A stretch of 64,000 bases of DNA. Origin: Paulownia fortunei. Its lineage: Eukaryota > Streptophyta > Magnoliopsida > Lamiales > Paulowniaceae. The notes under the pieces were generated by a model. It made no database searches. It had not been told where the DNA came from and saw only the letters and a list, made by a program, of their open reading frames with translations. Below are positions 10,211-23,300 of the stretch, in pieces; the stretch's first letter is position 1, and each line of letters starts with the position of its first letter. The stretch covers positions 558,001-622,000 of the forward strand of contig JAGSPU010000052.1 of NCBI GenBank assembly GCA_019321725.1, given 5' to 3'. The translations under genes were made by a program, and so were the position numbers.

Positions 10211-13200
10211 ATGGCTGCAACTGCAACTCCTGGCACACAAATTGTGGCACCAAAGCCTTGCATTTCTGCATCTCGTAGAATTTCCAGATCAAGAATAGCA
10301 TATTTTCCCAATGAAACCAAAGGCTTTTCTCAAACAAAGCTTAGGAGCTTATCTTTCATGCCAGCTACACAGTCATTTTCCAAAAGCTATGACTGCAATC
10401 CGTTAAAATCTGGAAGGCATGTTATAAAAGCAATGTCAGGAGCAAGTGATAAGCAGCCTTTGCCAGGATTGCCCATTGATCTAAGAGGTTGGACCTCCTG
10501 TTTTATGTATTCGCTGTTATCCTTTTTGTAATGCCTATGGATGTAGTTATCCTGGACTTGCTTAACTGTTAATTACAATCTCATTTTACCTAAATTATGC
10601 AGAAAAATCTGTTCTCACAACTCACATTCCAGTCTTATTTTGTCCCCATCAAGCGTATTGACAAATTTATTGCTTGTAGCTGATCGACATTCTGTAGCTA
10701 TTCACATAGAAATGGGAACTTCCTGAACATGATCAGGGATTTTACAGATATAATTTATTCTGTATGCAGGGAAGAGGGCATTTATTGCTGGTGTAGCTGA
10801 TGATAATGGTTATGGATGGGCAATAGCAAAATCTCTTGCAGCTGCAGGTGCTGAAATTCTCGTCGGTACATGGGTGCCTGTATGTATTATGAACTTTATA
10901 TTTTGTCTCTGCATGAGTAACAATTTAACAATCGTCATATGTTCTTTTCCTGATGACAATCGTATCTTTCAGGCACTAAATATCTTCGAGACAAGCCTGC
11001 GGCGTGGAAAGTTTGATGAATCACGCGTGTATGGAGAGAGCCATTTATATCCACAAACTGTACTTCTTTTACTTTGTTTTGTCTGTGGATCACTAGTTTT
11101 GAATTTGAATTTGTAGGTTGCCAGATGGTTCTTTGATGGAAATTACAAAAGTCTACCCATTGGATGCTGTTTATGACTGTCCTGAGGATGTTCCTGAAGA
11201 TGTAAGAAAAGAATAGGGGTATTTCCAAAGAAAATTTTTCTTTTCTTTTCAATAATTAATTTGTGCTGTGATGCAGGTCAAAGCAAACAAACGCTATTCG
11301 GGATCTTCAAATTGGACTGTGAAGGTCTTAGTTTCTAAACTTCTCCATCTTTCTTTCTTTCTTTATCTTTTTTCCCCTACTTTGATTTCTCATAATCCTT
11401 CCATTAGAGCTTGAGCAGGGTCTGGCATATTAGCATTGCATTGTTTTTCTCACCTGAAAGGCCAAAAGAAAGTGGCCACGAGTTTGACAAACCTGAATTT
11501 TTGTCCAATTAATCCATATAACCAAATGGTTTCAATGACTATCATTATGCTTTTTTTGTGATGGCTCTTGAAACTTTGAGGTCAGGTCCCTTTAGCTTCT
11601 ATCTTTTCATGGATAATGATGTCATATTTTCAAGCTAGAATCTTGAGTTGAATTCTGATAACATTTCTAACATTTCAGTTAATTTACTTCTGATTCATCA
11701 GCAAATGCAGATAGTTCATTTAACAAGTTGGCATGCTGAAAAAAATCTGTATTCTTGCAGGAAGTTGCTGAATCAGTGAAACAGGATTTTGGCACTATTG
11801 ATATTCTTGTGCACTCACTTGCCAACGGTCCAGAGGTATTTACTTAGTTTTCGCCCTCTTTTTTGCCATTGTAGTCTTGTCTTGATATCATCTTTTTCTC
11901 TAAATTGTTTGATACTGCTTGTAGGTTAGTAAGCCTCTTCTGGAGACATCCAGAAATGGTTATCTTGCAGCCATCTCTGCATCAAGTTATTCCTTTGTTT
12001 CTCTTCTCAAAAACTTTCTTCCCATTATGAATCCAGGTATGGTGTACCTTTTTCCATCTTGGTTTGAGTCTGAGGAAAGAAAATTGGTTTAATCTACCAC
12101 CATCAAGCATTATTTATTATTTCTTCTTCTCTGTTGACAGGTGGTGCTACAATTTCTCTGACATACATTGCATCAGAGAAAATAATACCAGGGTACATAT
12201 CTCTTTAATTTATCGAACAAAATGTGATCTCACCTGCCTTTTATGGATTACCTTGTCCCTTTGTTGCAGATATGGCGGCGGTATGAGTTCTGCGAAGTCT
12301 GCTCTGGAAAGTGATACTAGGGTGAGTCCTCCCTGATTCATGGATTTATTTTCATGTTCTTATGTTGCCATGATGTCTTATGTAATATATCCACTTGGTT
12401 AAGGTGCTAGCTTTTGAAGCTGGAAGAAAACACAACATTAGAGTTAACACCATATCTGCAGGTACTTCAAATTTATGTTGTATGCTAAGCTTGTAAGACT
12501 TAAAGATGATTTGAGAAAAAACAACCAGGGAAGTATTTGTCAATTTATAACGTTGATGAGGGCATGTGAAACTATAGGATATGCTAAATTGTATAAGAAC
12601 TTCCATTTTCTACCATCTATCCAACCTACTGAGGATTTCTCATTTAATGCTTGGGTGGGAAGATTCTTTTCTTCAAATAAAATTGAACTTAGTGGAGTTA
12701 ATATCTATTCATTTCGTAATTATTGATTGTCATACTCCAGGCCCGTTAAGAAGTCGTGCTGCAAAAGCTATTGGTTTTATTGATATGATGATCGACTATT
12801 CATTGGAGAATGCACCCTTGCAGAAGGAGCTAACTGCTGGTGAGTCATCTTGTCATTCTATTCCCTTGTTATCCATTAAAGCTTTAGAAACTTCACTTCG
12901 GTCTTGTTATTGGTACCATGAACCATGATTGCACAAGTTGCCACCACTTTGAAATAACTCCTGGCCTCTAATTCATAAAGGATATGGTGTCGACCAGCCC
13001 TTGAGAAACAGAGAGAGGATAATCATAAATTAACAAAAAATAATCAGAATGCAAATGCCCTCAACCCCACTCCCACCCCCAATGTTATCCACCCCAAGTA
13101 GAACCTCATATAGCAGAGTGGGGTCAATTGACACCACTCAGCTTAAAAGTATAGAATCTATGTGCTCTGTGAAGTTTTCAGGTACTTCCTCTAACTTCTC

Positions 13201-14050
13201 ACTGAAAATTATGAGATAACTGGTTTGGTGGGCTGATCTTTCAGTTTATGAACAAGAGACTCAAACATTGTATATTTTGCTTTTACATTTGATAGGCCTC
13301 CATTCACACAGGGCTATAGAAAAACAAATTTACACATGGAGAAGGATAAGATAAGGCAATTAATTATTATTGTAGGTGAGGATAATAAGTTAGTGATCAT
13401 AGTTAGTTAGTCCCTTGTTCTATATTTGTCTGACTTAAAAATCCTAGAGTTTACTTAAAGAATGACTAAATATTGACATTGCCGAAGAACTCAAGTATCG
13501 CTAGAAGATGATGTTTTTCGTTACTGGGTGGCAAACATCATCATACATACTTTGTGATTGTTGTCCTTTTCAAGTGACGGGGGAGACTCAGAAGGGTAGA
13601 GATGCAAGTTTCCTAGTTGGAGAAAAATTGTATGTATTGAGATCATTGAAAATTCAAAGTTGGAAGTAGAATGTATAGATTTATTAAATAATCCAGATTG
13701 AGTCCCAAAAATTATTTTACTTCTTTAATTTCCTGTAAATTGAGTCCTAAAAGGAAAGTTATGACGATGGCAACTATGACTAACCTCCCTAGTGAAACAA
13801 AGCAACCAAATCTGTGTGTGTCGATGTAATGCTTGCACGATTTTTTATTTTTTATTTTTTCTAATTACTAACCCTGAAAATAAATGAAACAGAGGAGGTT
13901 GGGAATGCTGCAGCTTTTCTGGCATCCCCATTGGCTTCAGCCATCACCGGAGCTGTCGTTTATGTTGACAATGGTCTTAATGCAATGGGAGTTGGAGTTG
14001 ATAGCCCAGCATTTCGGGACCTTGATATTCCAAAATCCAACAAAAGTTAG
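10211..14050 (+). CDS. MOD1: Enoyl-[acyl-carrier-protein] reductase (NADH), chloroplastic
   Basis: There are twelve coding exons: 10211-10487, 10770-10879, 10973-11028, 11117-11201, 11277-11324, 11761-11835, 11925-12036, 12141-12192, 12270-12321, 12404-12461, 12741-12839 and 13893-14050. They sum to 1182 bases, or 393 residues, the usual length. All junctions are GT-AG and the frame is intact. The enzyme reduces trans-2-enoyl-ACP with NADH, the last step of each elongation cycle of plastid type II fatty-acid synthesis. The first ~80 residues are Ser/Arg-rich like a transit peptide. The FabI-type Rossmann start is [20 protein letters not shown]. The catalytic Tyr and Lys lie in [19 protein letters not shown] (about residues 273 and 281), with the plant-type spacing of seven residues between them. 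The C-terminal part [18 protein letters not shown] is typical. This is one of two genes here without a frame break. Confidence 0.97.
12840..13892 (+). other. Long last intron of the enoyl-ACP reductase gene
   Basis: This 1.05-kb intron begins GTGAGTC and ends AACAG. It contains no open frame resembling a known domain. It is much longer than the other introns of this gene downstream of the leader, which run from about 75 to 440 bases. Confidence 0.8.
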
Positions 14051-15084
14051 AGCTACTGTTCAGCAGTGTGACATCAAGTGACTTTCAGTGAAAATTTTGG
14101 TTAAAAGAAATAAATGTTGGTTTGTAATGTCTCATAAATCGCTGTATTCTTAGAGAAAACGTCAATTGAGCATGTCTTTTCAACGGGGGGAAAATACTTC
14201 TTTTCTAGGAACAGTTTATGACTACCGGAATTGTTGTACTACAATTTTATGATCAAGCCCCACCTACTTGACTGCCTGCAGATACCCAAGTCGTTTTCAC
14301 TACATTTGGTACTTGGCTGTATTAGATCTAAAAGAAAATAATCAGATGGCTTACTTTTGGCGAATAGATTAGTTTACATTCTGCCTGGTTCTTACAACTA
14401 GTTGTAGAAAAAAGTATACACTCTACGGCTCGGTGTCACATCTTGCACTAATAAATACCATCATTGGAAAACTATTTTCGGAATCTAATTTAGATGCAAC
14501 AAATACTGCCGGTCAGGATAATCTAAACAAGACCAAGGGGGTAATTTTCACTCCAAAAGTAAAAAATAAACATAAAAAATAAATCAGTGCCATCTCACTT
14601 TTTCAACTACAAGTCTATAGCGGCAGAAGTTCCGAATTATCACCAGCCTTAATGCTTTTATCACATTCTAAAAGGTAAACGAAGTTCAAAGATAGAGAAT
14701 AGCTATGTCAGATTATATACATCTGCTGTAGAAATCAAACAATAATCAGACTAAAGTTATCTTGCTCCTCTTTAAGTTTATGCTTCGACCAAGGGGAGAT
14801 TGGCCTAGCAAATTTGGTGCAGAACTAGACTAAAATTAGAATTTCTCAAATTACAATCGCAGTTTTATCCTCTCTAAAGCTGGCATCTGGCCAAAACAAG
14901 CAGAATGCCATTTTAATAAAAGGTTGGCTTGCTCTTTAGTTAATTGGAATTTTTTGGTGAGCTGACCCGGTCAAGCATTAATTCTAGACTTCCATGTTTT
15001 ACCCACGTTAGCCACCTCTCGTCAGGCAGAAGGAAGAGACATCAATAAGTCCAGCTAAACCAGGATCTGAGCTTCGTGACTATT
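14051..15084. other. Convergent 3' flanks of the enoyl-ACP reductase and NSE4 genes
   Basis: An AATAAA signal lies near 14110 for the plus-strand gene. The rest is presumed 3'UTR and spacer. No gene is seen. Confidence 0.6.
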
Positions 15085-18000
15085 TCACCGTAGTTTTCTC
15101 TTTCCTTTGCGAATTGCAGCAGCCCTAGCAGCAGCTGTATCGTCACTTTCAGGAGAATCTTCAACTACAGCCTGCTCCTGCATAACCAAACCTCGGTTCC
15201 TGCACAATTTCCTTATAGGTGTTGTAGGCAGTGCTGCTTGAGCTCCTTCGGACTCTGAATCTGGTTGAGCATTACTTGCTTCGTTCACCTCAATTCTATG
15301 TGGCATTAGTTCCTCTCCGGCAACAACAGAAGTCAACATTAACTGCAAATTGACATTATCCAGGAATTTGTAAGATATTGAACTATGGTGATAACACTAG
15401 ACAATGCAAAGATGGAAGACTTCCTAAATTTTAATGTGCATACAGACAATATAATCCAGAGGCATACAAAACAGAAAGTGCTTTTTATTTGTAACTTGAT
15501 TCTCGATGATCAACCAGGGTTACTAATTTTATCTCTCGCCATTTAACCACTATGAATGTGTGACACTGGAAGGCCTCAAAACAAAACTTTCAAGTTAAAA
15601 TACCACAAACAACTTGATTGATGGTTTGCAAAGATTGAATATATAGGTCCAGAGACTCAGTTGTCAATGTCCCAATGGTGAGAGAATGAATAACGAGAGA
15701 CATTTCAAGTGGCCAAAAGAAAAACATCCTGCATTACTCAAGTACCTTCCAGTCTCTAAAGTCAAATCTGAATATAAAATGGCTGTAAGTGGCCTCCCCA
15801 GATAGAATTGCATTGGCACTAGGAGCATTCCTTGGGGCTGAAAGTAGTGATTCAAGCTAGAAATTAAAAAGAGAAGAGATGGGGAAAAAGATTAAGAAAA
15901 TAAGAAGGATCTACTACATATGCGTGCAAAAAGATACTTACAAACTAAATGACAACCAGCTTCATCCACTGATATCTCAGCACGTCCATCTTTTATCAGA
16001 AAAGATAGAGCAAATAAATTTTCCACAGTCTGTGCAAAGGAGTTCCTATTTAATATTAGATTTTCAAGCTTGACCTTGCGGTTTCTCCTCAGAATATCAA
16101 ACATAGTGGCCATATTCTTATCAGTATCCGTTTTTTCCCTATTAGTAGTTTCATCAAGCTGCAAAACAAAAACAAAACAAAAAAACAAAAAGTCAGTTTC
16201 AAATATCAGCACATAGCCTCATTACCTGAGGGAAAATTTTCCAAACAAAGCTACTTAGAAAAAAAGACAACTGTCTAAGTTTGGTGCTTTACTTCACAAT
16301 TTCTATTACTTGCTCCCCCTATGAAGAACAGGGCAAGAAATTAGAGTAAAATAGGCAAGCAGCATGCTCTAGCGATAGACAGTTTATGCATACAATATCT
16401 TAAATACATGCTATGGCTATGAATAAAAGGCCCAGAAATAGCCTGAAATTAGATGGACACTGCACCAATCATATCTATCATGTGAGTCAAGGAATAACCA
16501 GATTGAGCCTTACTTCCATTCCCATAAAGATCCAAAATGATTTTACTACCAGTTTGCCAAAATAGGCAGAAAGATTTTACCTCTCAGGTCGGGCATTTTC
16601 GGTCGGTCTAGCACGCTTTCTATGAACTGCATTCTTACGCTGCTTCAGTTCAGTGTTCATAGGCCCAACCCTGTCAGACATGATGAAAAATAAGTTTTGT
16701 ATCCTGTTAATTCAAGAAAAAATAAGAGACGAAAAGTGAGGAAGTGTACAACAGATGATTACATTGTACAACAACCAGAAGCACTCCTGAAAACATGAGA
16801 GACCACTTGTCCAATGTCTTTCCAGCGTATTAAACTCCTAGCCTCATCTTGGCTGCTGCTTGGTCCACCTTCTTGCCCAAAATCCCTAAGAAGACAACTA
16901 ACAAAATCTGAAGGTGTCATGCCTTCATTGTTATATGCTTTAACAGAGGTCACCAATGTGTTTGTAATGTCAAACAGGGCTTCAGCATCTGCTACTTGTT
17001 CCCTGGGCTTTTGCACTGAATGAAAAATTTAAAGTCTAAGCCAAACTTTACACTAGATTCAAAATAGGAAAAAAAAAAAGGGGGTGTTCAAATGTACCAA
17101 TAAAGTACCCCATATCAAAAAGGACAAAAGAACAATGTTAGTCTAGTAAAACAACCAATAACAATTTTACAACACTGAAAGAAGAATATTTTCCTTTGTA
17201 AAAATATTATACAGTTGTTGATAATTGATAAGATATCACTCATGGTATGATCTTCTACATCCTAGGTCTTCCTGCTCTGTCTGGCTTATGTTCTTCATGT
17301 AGCATTCAGATCATAAATCACAAATTTGTTGATATTGATAAGAAATCACAAATTTGAACCCAGTCTCATGATTCTTTTGTTGTTAATGGTCCAACAACTT
17401 CACAATTATGGTAAGACTACACTGTAGCAAGATAAAGCCACCTTTACATGGGGAACAGTAGAAGGCCTTCATATATATCAGAACAAAAGCTATTTACAAA
17501 AAGAAGAAGAAAAAAACCATGCAACAAAAGAGGTCCATGCCAACTGTACCTAGCTGATGCAAGCTATCAACTTCTTCAATCATTGATTTGAACTTATCTG
17601 AATCAACCTTTGATATATCATCTCTCTCATCTGCATAAGAAGATACAAATACATTATAAGAACATATAATTTTTAACAATAAAAAAAAAATTATCAATAC
17701 AAATTTCAATTAAGAAAGCACATATTTTCATTGACATGACAACCCATTTTTCACTGCACTCATTGATGACAAAGACGCAACCTTCGCATAAGAAATTCCT
17801 TCTGAAGTTCCTCACATAATACAATTCAAAATGATACTGAAAAAACCAGCATATCATGCTTATGATAACGATATAAGCCGCCCTCACACACACATTGCTG
17901 AACGAAGCAAGCTACTTGATGTGCAACTCAAGATATATTGTTAAAAGCTTGTTTAGATTGATTTGTTAACTTATTAAACCAAGATCGAATAAAATTCATT

Positions 18001-18565
18001 TTAGTTAATTTTAGGAACTTACCACAAGCTCGCCTCCACATACTAGAAAATCATAGGACATACAGAAAAATATCAAGTTATTCAATTACAGCTCATATTG
18101 GATGAATTTAAAATTTAAAAAATAAATCAAAACCAAGCTCATAAAATTTCAAGCTTGACAAGAGATTCAAACAAAACTTGAAAATTGTGTTAGTTCATCA
18201 CAAATCAATTCACTCGCACTAAACTACACACAAACACAGACGAGAGAGAGAGAGAGAGAGAGTGTTAAGAAGAAACAAATAAAACCCTACCAAATGGGAC
18301 ATCGTCATCTTTACCAAAAATTGCAGAAGTACAAATTCAAGGAAATCAAAAAGTACCGAAAACATAAAAACTAAAACAAACTCAAATTACCACTAATCCG
18401 ATTCTTAAATCTGAGGTATTTCGACCGAAGAACCCTGCGTTCAAAAGCACTGTCATCAGCTCTGCTGTCATTTGTTGTACCTTGTGCTTCATTGATATTC
18501 TGCGCACTGCTTCGAGTAATCCGACTGCTACCGTTAATCATCTCCTTCTTTACTGTTCGCACCAT
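15085..18565 (-). CDS. NSE4: Non-SMC element 4 (kleisin of the SMC5/6 complex), one frame break
   Basis: There are seven exons on the minus strand: 18565-18391, 17630-17550, 17015-16763, 16670-16581, 16158-15942, 15837-15746 and 15342-15085. The start is MVRTVKKEMINGSSRITRSS. An N-terminal helical part includes SMIEEVDSLHQL and ALFDITNTLVTSVKAYNNEG. The conserved C-terminal Nse4 domain has KVKLENLILNRNSFAQTVEN and LFALSFLIKDGRAEISVDE (about residues 225-270), followed by SPRNAPSANAIL and HFIFRFDFRDWK. NSE4 bridges the SMC5 and SMC6 heads and works in DNA repair and chromosome segregation. Exon 4 ends one base short for joining exon 5 in frame; one missing base near 16581-16586 (CCTGAGAG) gives 1167 bases, or 388 residues. 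The C-terminal tail ends in a basic KGKRKLR. Confidence 0.93.
18242..18262. repeat. (GA)n microsatellite in NSE4 intron 1
   Basis: About ten GA units lie within the first intron (17631-18390) of the NSE4 gene. Confidence 0.95.
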
Positions 18566-20371
18566 CGCTTATCCTCCGATTATTCATAAAATTAGGGCTC
18601 AAAATTTTGAGAAAAAAATAGAAAAAAGGAAAAAATAATCGGTGAATAAAAATTATAAAATCCTAAATTGAGGCTAAATTTTGGAGTAGAGTAGAATACG
18701 TAATAGTGAAAAAAAAAGAGGATTGGGAATTTGAGAAGTGTAGAGGGAATACTGGAAAAAAGTTTTTTTTTTTTTGTTTTTTCGTTTGAAATTTTCAGAA
18801 CGCGCTCTCTAGAGATTTGCTTCTCTCAAAGTATTTTGAATAATAAACAATGAGAAGAAATCAATTCCATACAGGAGATAGGCAGAGGCGGGGGGTGGGG
18901 TTGTGTGTGGGTGTGGTATAGGGTAACTACGGTGGAATATTGTGGGAGATGGTTGTGACCTGTGGGAAAAAGAATCAAAGAAGACTGATTGTACTTTATG
19001 AATATTTTGTTTCTATTATTGTGCAAATGCTTCTTGATTTTACTCCAATAAAATGTCTTTAGATAGGAAAATGTTTAAAAAAAAGGACATAAATTTAATT
19101 TTTTCTTGGACCAAATATTTAAATGTAATTACTAATTAGTTATCATGGAAAAAGAAAATAAGACATGTTTGAACTTATTAACAACCATAATAATTGTATT
19201 TTCATCTTTATTTTTCTTTGGGATAATTTTTGAATTTTTTCCATTAAAATCCATCCTTCTCTGACCCTTATGTCAAATAAAAATAGCTAATTATTTCACT
19301 ACAATAATAAATAGCTAATTATTTCATTAAGAGTACTATAATCAATCCGTGACCTAGTGCATTGAGCAACATCTTAGTTCTTTTGGGTGAGATGACAGGA
19401 TCAATAGTCAAATTCTAACGAAATTGATAATGAAAATAATAAAATAATTAGTTCATATTCCACAAAAGTTATGTTTTTGTCTTTTAATTTATTTATTTTT
19501 TACTTGATAATGCAACACTTCAAGCGTTCTCTCACACGATAATTATAGAACAATCAGTTCAATACGACAATTCCTGAACCAATTTCTTTCACTCGATTAT
19601 TAGGATATCTACTTAAACACTCTCAACTCAAGTTTTCTTTTTCTTTTTTTTTTTTTCTAAAAGTTTTCGAATGTTTTCAGTTACCCAAATACATTTTAGT
19701 GAAATTTAAGACTTATTTTCAGGCAACCCATAAAGAGAAACCACTGCACCCAAAAAAAACATGATCACACAACGAGAAGAACTTGTTTGGCAAACAGGTA
19801 ACTGCATAAATGACATTCGTCATTCAGGAGGGAGAGGGAGGGGAAGACGAAGAAGAATAGACATTTCTTTTCGTTAAATTGACTGCTAATTGTTATCTCC
19901 GTGCAGAGAATGTGCCTGCATCACATGGATTAATGACTAGAACTTTGAGAATATTCCCCCAAAATTGCAAGCACATTGTTCCAAACAAAAATTAAGCAGC
20001 AAAAAGACCACTTTGCAAGAATACTATGCTACACCCTACATGTGACATTATATATCCCCCCCTTGGACATCTAAATCCTATATTTGGTACTAAGTATCCC
20101 CTTGTACATCATCAGCATTCACCTCTCAGAACAGTAATCATCCCATTTGTGCCACCGGGAAGTTTGAATTGCAGGTCATTGATCCACATCTAAAGAGGCC
20201 ATTCGTTCTGTTCGATTATTCCCCGACAGCACAGCAATCATTCCCCAGCCTCAAGTAATGGATACTTTCATCGACTGGGAGCTTCTCCTTCCTGAGATTT
20301 AGCCATTCAAAAAACATGGCCATTCTCTGACCTGAAACTGTGAAGTGACTTTTGGTTTGAATTATCTAGTT
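18566..20371. other. NSE4 5' flank and PIE1 3' untranslated region
   Basis: 18566-18850 is the NSE4 leader and proximal promoter, A/T-rich. 19900-20371 is probable PIE1 3'UTR. The stretch between is AT-rich with no gene. Confidence 0.55.
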
Positions 20372-23300
20372 TTACCCAATATCCGTAAATTCAGGTAATA
20401 TTGACAAGTCATCCAGTCCAGATGTTAAATCTGGTCCAAAGTCGAATGGGACCATTCCTAAAGTGCCCAAGGAAGCAACTTCACCATCCATACCAAGAAG
20501 GCAATTACTGTCAAACTCAAATTCAAGCATTCCAGCTTCAGAAAAGCAGGATGACAGCTCATCAAACCTCATATTGGGGTCAGTTGGCATCACTGGCATA
20601 TGTTGGAATACTTCACTAGCGGTTAGACAATGCAAATCAGTATGATCTTTACTTGTTCTTCTCAATTTCGATTTAGAAGGCTTCACCAAGTCAGAAACAG
20701 GGAGCTTGTGTTTCCCCAAATGCGTAATTGTGGGGTCCAAGACCTGGTGTCACCCAAGGTAAAACCTTGTGATTCCCCACCAAAACAACTTTCAACATAC
20801 GTCCCTGACGCAGTTCTGCAAATGAGAAGAAAAACATCATATTACGCATGTTTATTGGATAGTATGGTGACTAACACTAAATGCAAGTCACTCTTTTCAT
20901 GAAGCAAGACCACAATACTTGCCAACCTTTTTGATCCCCTACTTTTCAACATTTTAAGAAAATTTTGCACCAATAATGAAGTACAAAGGTTTTACACTAG
21001 GAATAATGGGATGGTGGAGGAACCAAATGCCAAGACTTTCACTAAAAAAGGTAAACTGATAACACAAGAAATGAGCGAGAGAAAGATAGGTTGATGTATT
21101 TGAATTCACCTATGACCACTGTACATAGGAGACTGCACAATTTTTGAAAATCTGAATATGCAAAAGTCATACCTGAATTGGCTCTCAACCAGACCCCGGG
21201 CAGATTTGAAATGGCGGTCTTCTCCGGCATGCATCTTCAAAGATGGGGGAGGGTCCGGGCCAAGAATTGAAAGATTAATGACAGAGGGAAAGGGTGAAGC
21301 TTCATCCCTTGCTCCCTGAAGTTCAAGGGTTACATCCAACCGCTCTTTTGCCACCAAATGTTGCTCCCTCTGGTCGAAAATGGATAACCTGTCATCAGTT
21401 TGATGACTGCAGTCACATCCAGGGCGGCTGCTACTAACTTCCCACACTGATGCAAATTAGTAAATTCCAGCCTTTCTGGTAATTTCCCCAAGGAATTCTG
21501 ATGGTTGATTGTAGAACCAAACAACTTCTGAGAAGAGTAAAATCCATTTTGAGAAGATAGAGCATTGTTCCTATGGCTGGAGCGAGATAGATCCCTCCAA
21601 ACAGCAGAAAGCACAGCCAAGAAATGCTTTTGAAGAAGTGGTTCATGATCTGGTAGTTCAGAAGCAATGCCAAGCAACACCCGGATATTATCCTAATGCA
21701 TGAAACACCACATAAGTCAATTGAAAGATACGAAAATTGGAGCCTACCAATTACTGAAAATCAAGCCACAATCAATACAACATATATCCATGTTGAACAT
21801 CAAAAGAACAGGGAGAATTAAAGCAGAAGGATCAAGAATATCTCGAAAATTGCGGACAACTGCTCAGATATGTTGAGCCTTGCATTATTAATTGCACATC
21901 AATGTGATCAGAAGCTATGTAAATCTATTATATGTTCCTATGATATCAAATCAAAATATGCCAGCTTTTTCCGACACTAAACAAATCAAGGAGAACTGGA
22001 AACTAAGAGTCTTTTTAAATAATTTGCTGTAGGCACAAACACTGACATGAAAACCATGTCCATACAATGACAACAATCATCCTCGAAAGGAAATTATTTG
22101 CAACCAAACAAAGCAGACCACGAGAATATCAATTTACCTTAGAATCCCTGTGATTAGCAAATGCAGACGTATTAATACTTTTATCTGGCTTTGCTAATTT
22201 AGTTAGTAATATGCTTTTATAAATAGTTGACTACTTGAACCCTAATACTCTAATTATATGCAACATGTGAAATCAGTAAGGCGAAATGTCAGTACATATT
22301 AACCTTTTAGTTATCCTACCAATATCTTATAAGCAAAAAATAAGCATGCTCCCAGTGCAATCTATAATCTTGGCACTGCAGCACTGATAGATACCGATGC
22401 AGTGTATGTACCTCAAATGGTTTAAGTGGAATAAGGCAGTGCTCATGTAAGTCGATCTAACCATTGCAAGGTTTAGCACTCCAGTTTTTCACCCCTTCCC
22501 ACCTTCCCCGTTCATCTTCTTTTCCCTTTATTACTAAATGTTCCTACATTTATTTCAATCCCGTAAAAGCTGCGACTCTTATTGCTAAAAGACAGCCTGT
22601 AAAGTAATGCAAACTCAACACCAAAAACCCTCGAAGAAAAGTTGGCATTAAAATTTTTGCTCTCCGTGATTAAAGGTATTCTGCATATTTGGAAACTTCC
22701 ACTTCTTTTGCTCAAAGCCAAAATTGAATCTCCTAGCCCACGAAGCAAGTCCCCTGAAGCAATATCTGTGGTTTTAGCACCACACTTTGCCACAATTTGG
22801 AATGGAGTTGCTCCATCCTATTTTGAAAAACAAACCTTCAAACTACTCAGCAAAAGCACAGTATAATACGTACTAAATATGCGCACAATATAAATAGGTG
22901 CAAGTGCTAAGGGTGTCTTTTCAGAAATAACTGAATCCAGAAACTTCACAAAGTACTTCATAATATAGCTATATAGAAATATAAATGTGTATGCCATTCT
23001 TATTGGCATATGAATGAATTTCGATTACAAGAAATTATTAGAAAAGCATATAACCTGGTATTAATAATCCATAAGAAAAAGTGCTTTTAAATGAATTGTA
23101 GACCAAAAAAAAAAAAAAGGTTTGCTCTAAGAAAAGAAATAGAAAATAGCAAGCACATTAAATAGTCCAAAACAAAACAGGCTGCATAATTTTGAATAAA
23201 AAAAATGTAATTCTAGCTCCTGCTATTCGAATTTAAGAGAAGCAACTTAATGATTTCATACTGAGAAAAAGAAAAAGAAAATAACTTCAGAGAAGCAGCT

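Noticed and set aside
22642..22866. Plus-strand open frame in PIE1 intron 18 as a separate gene
   Set aside because: No start context, no domain, and it overlaps the open stretch on the other strand; kept only as an observation.
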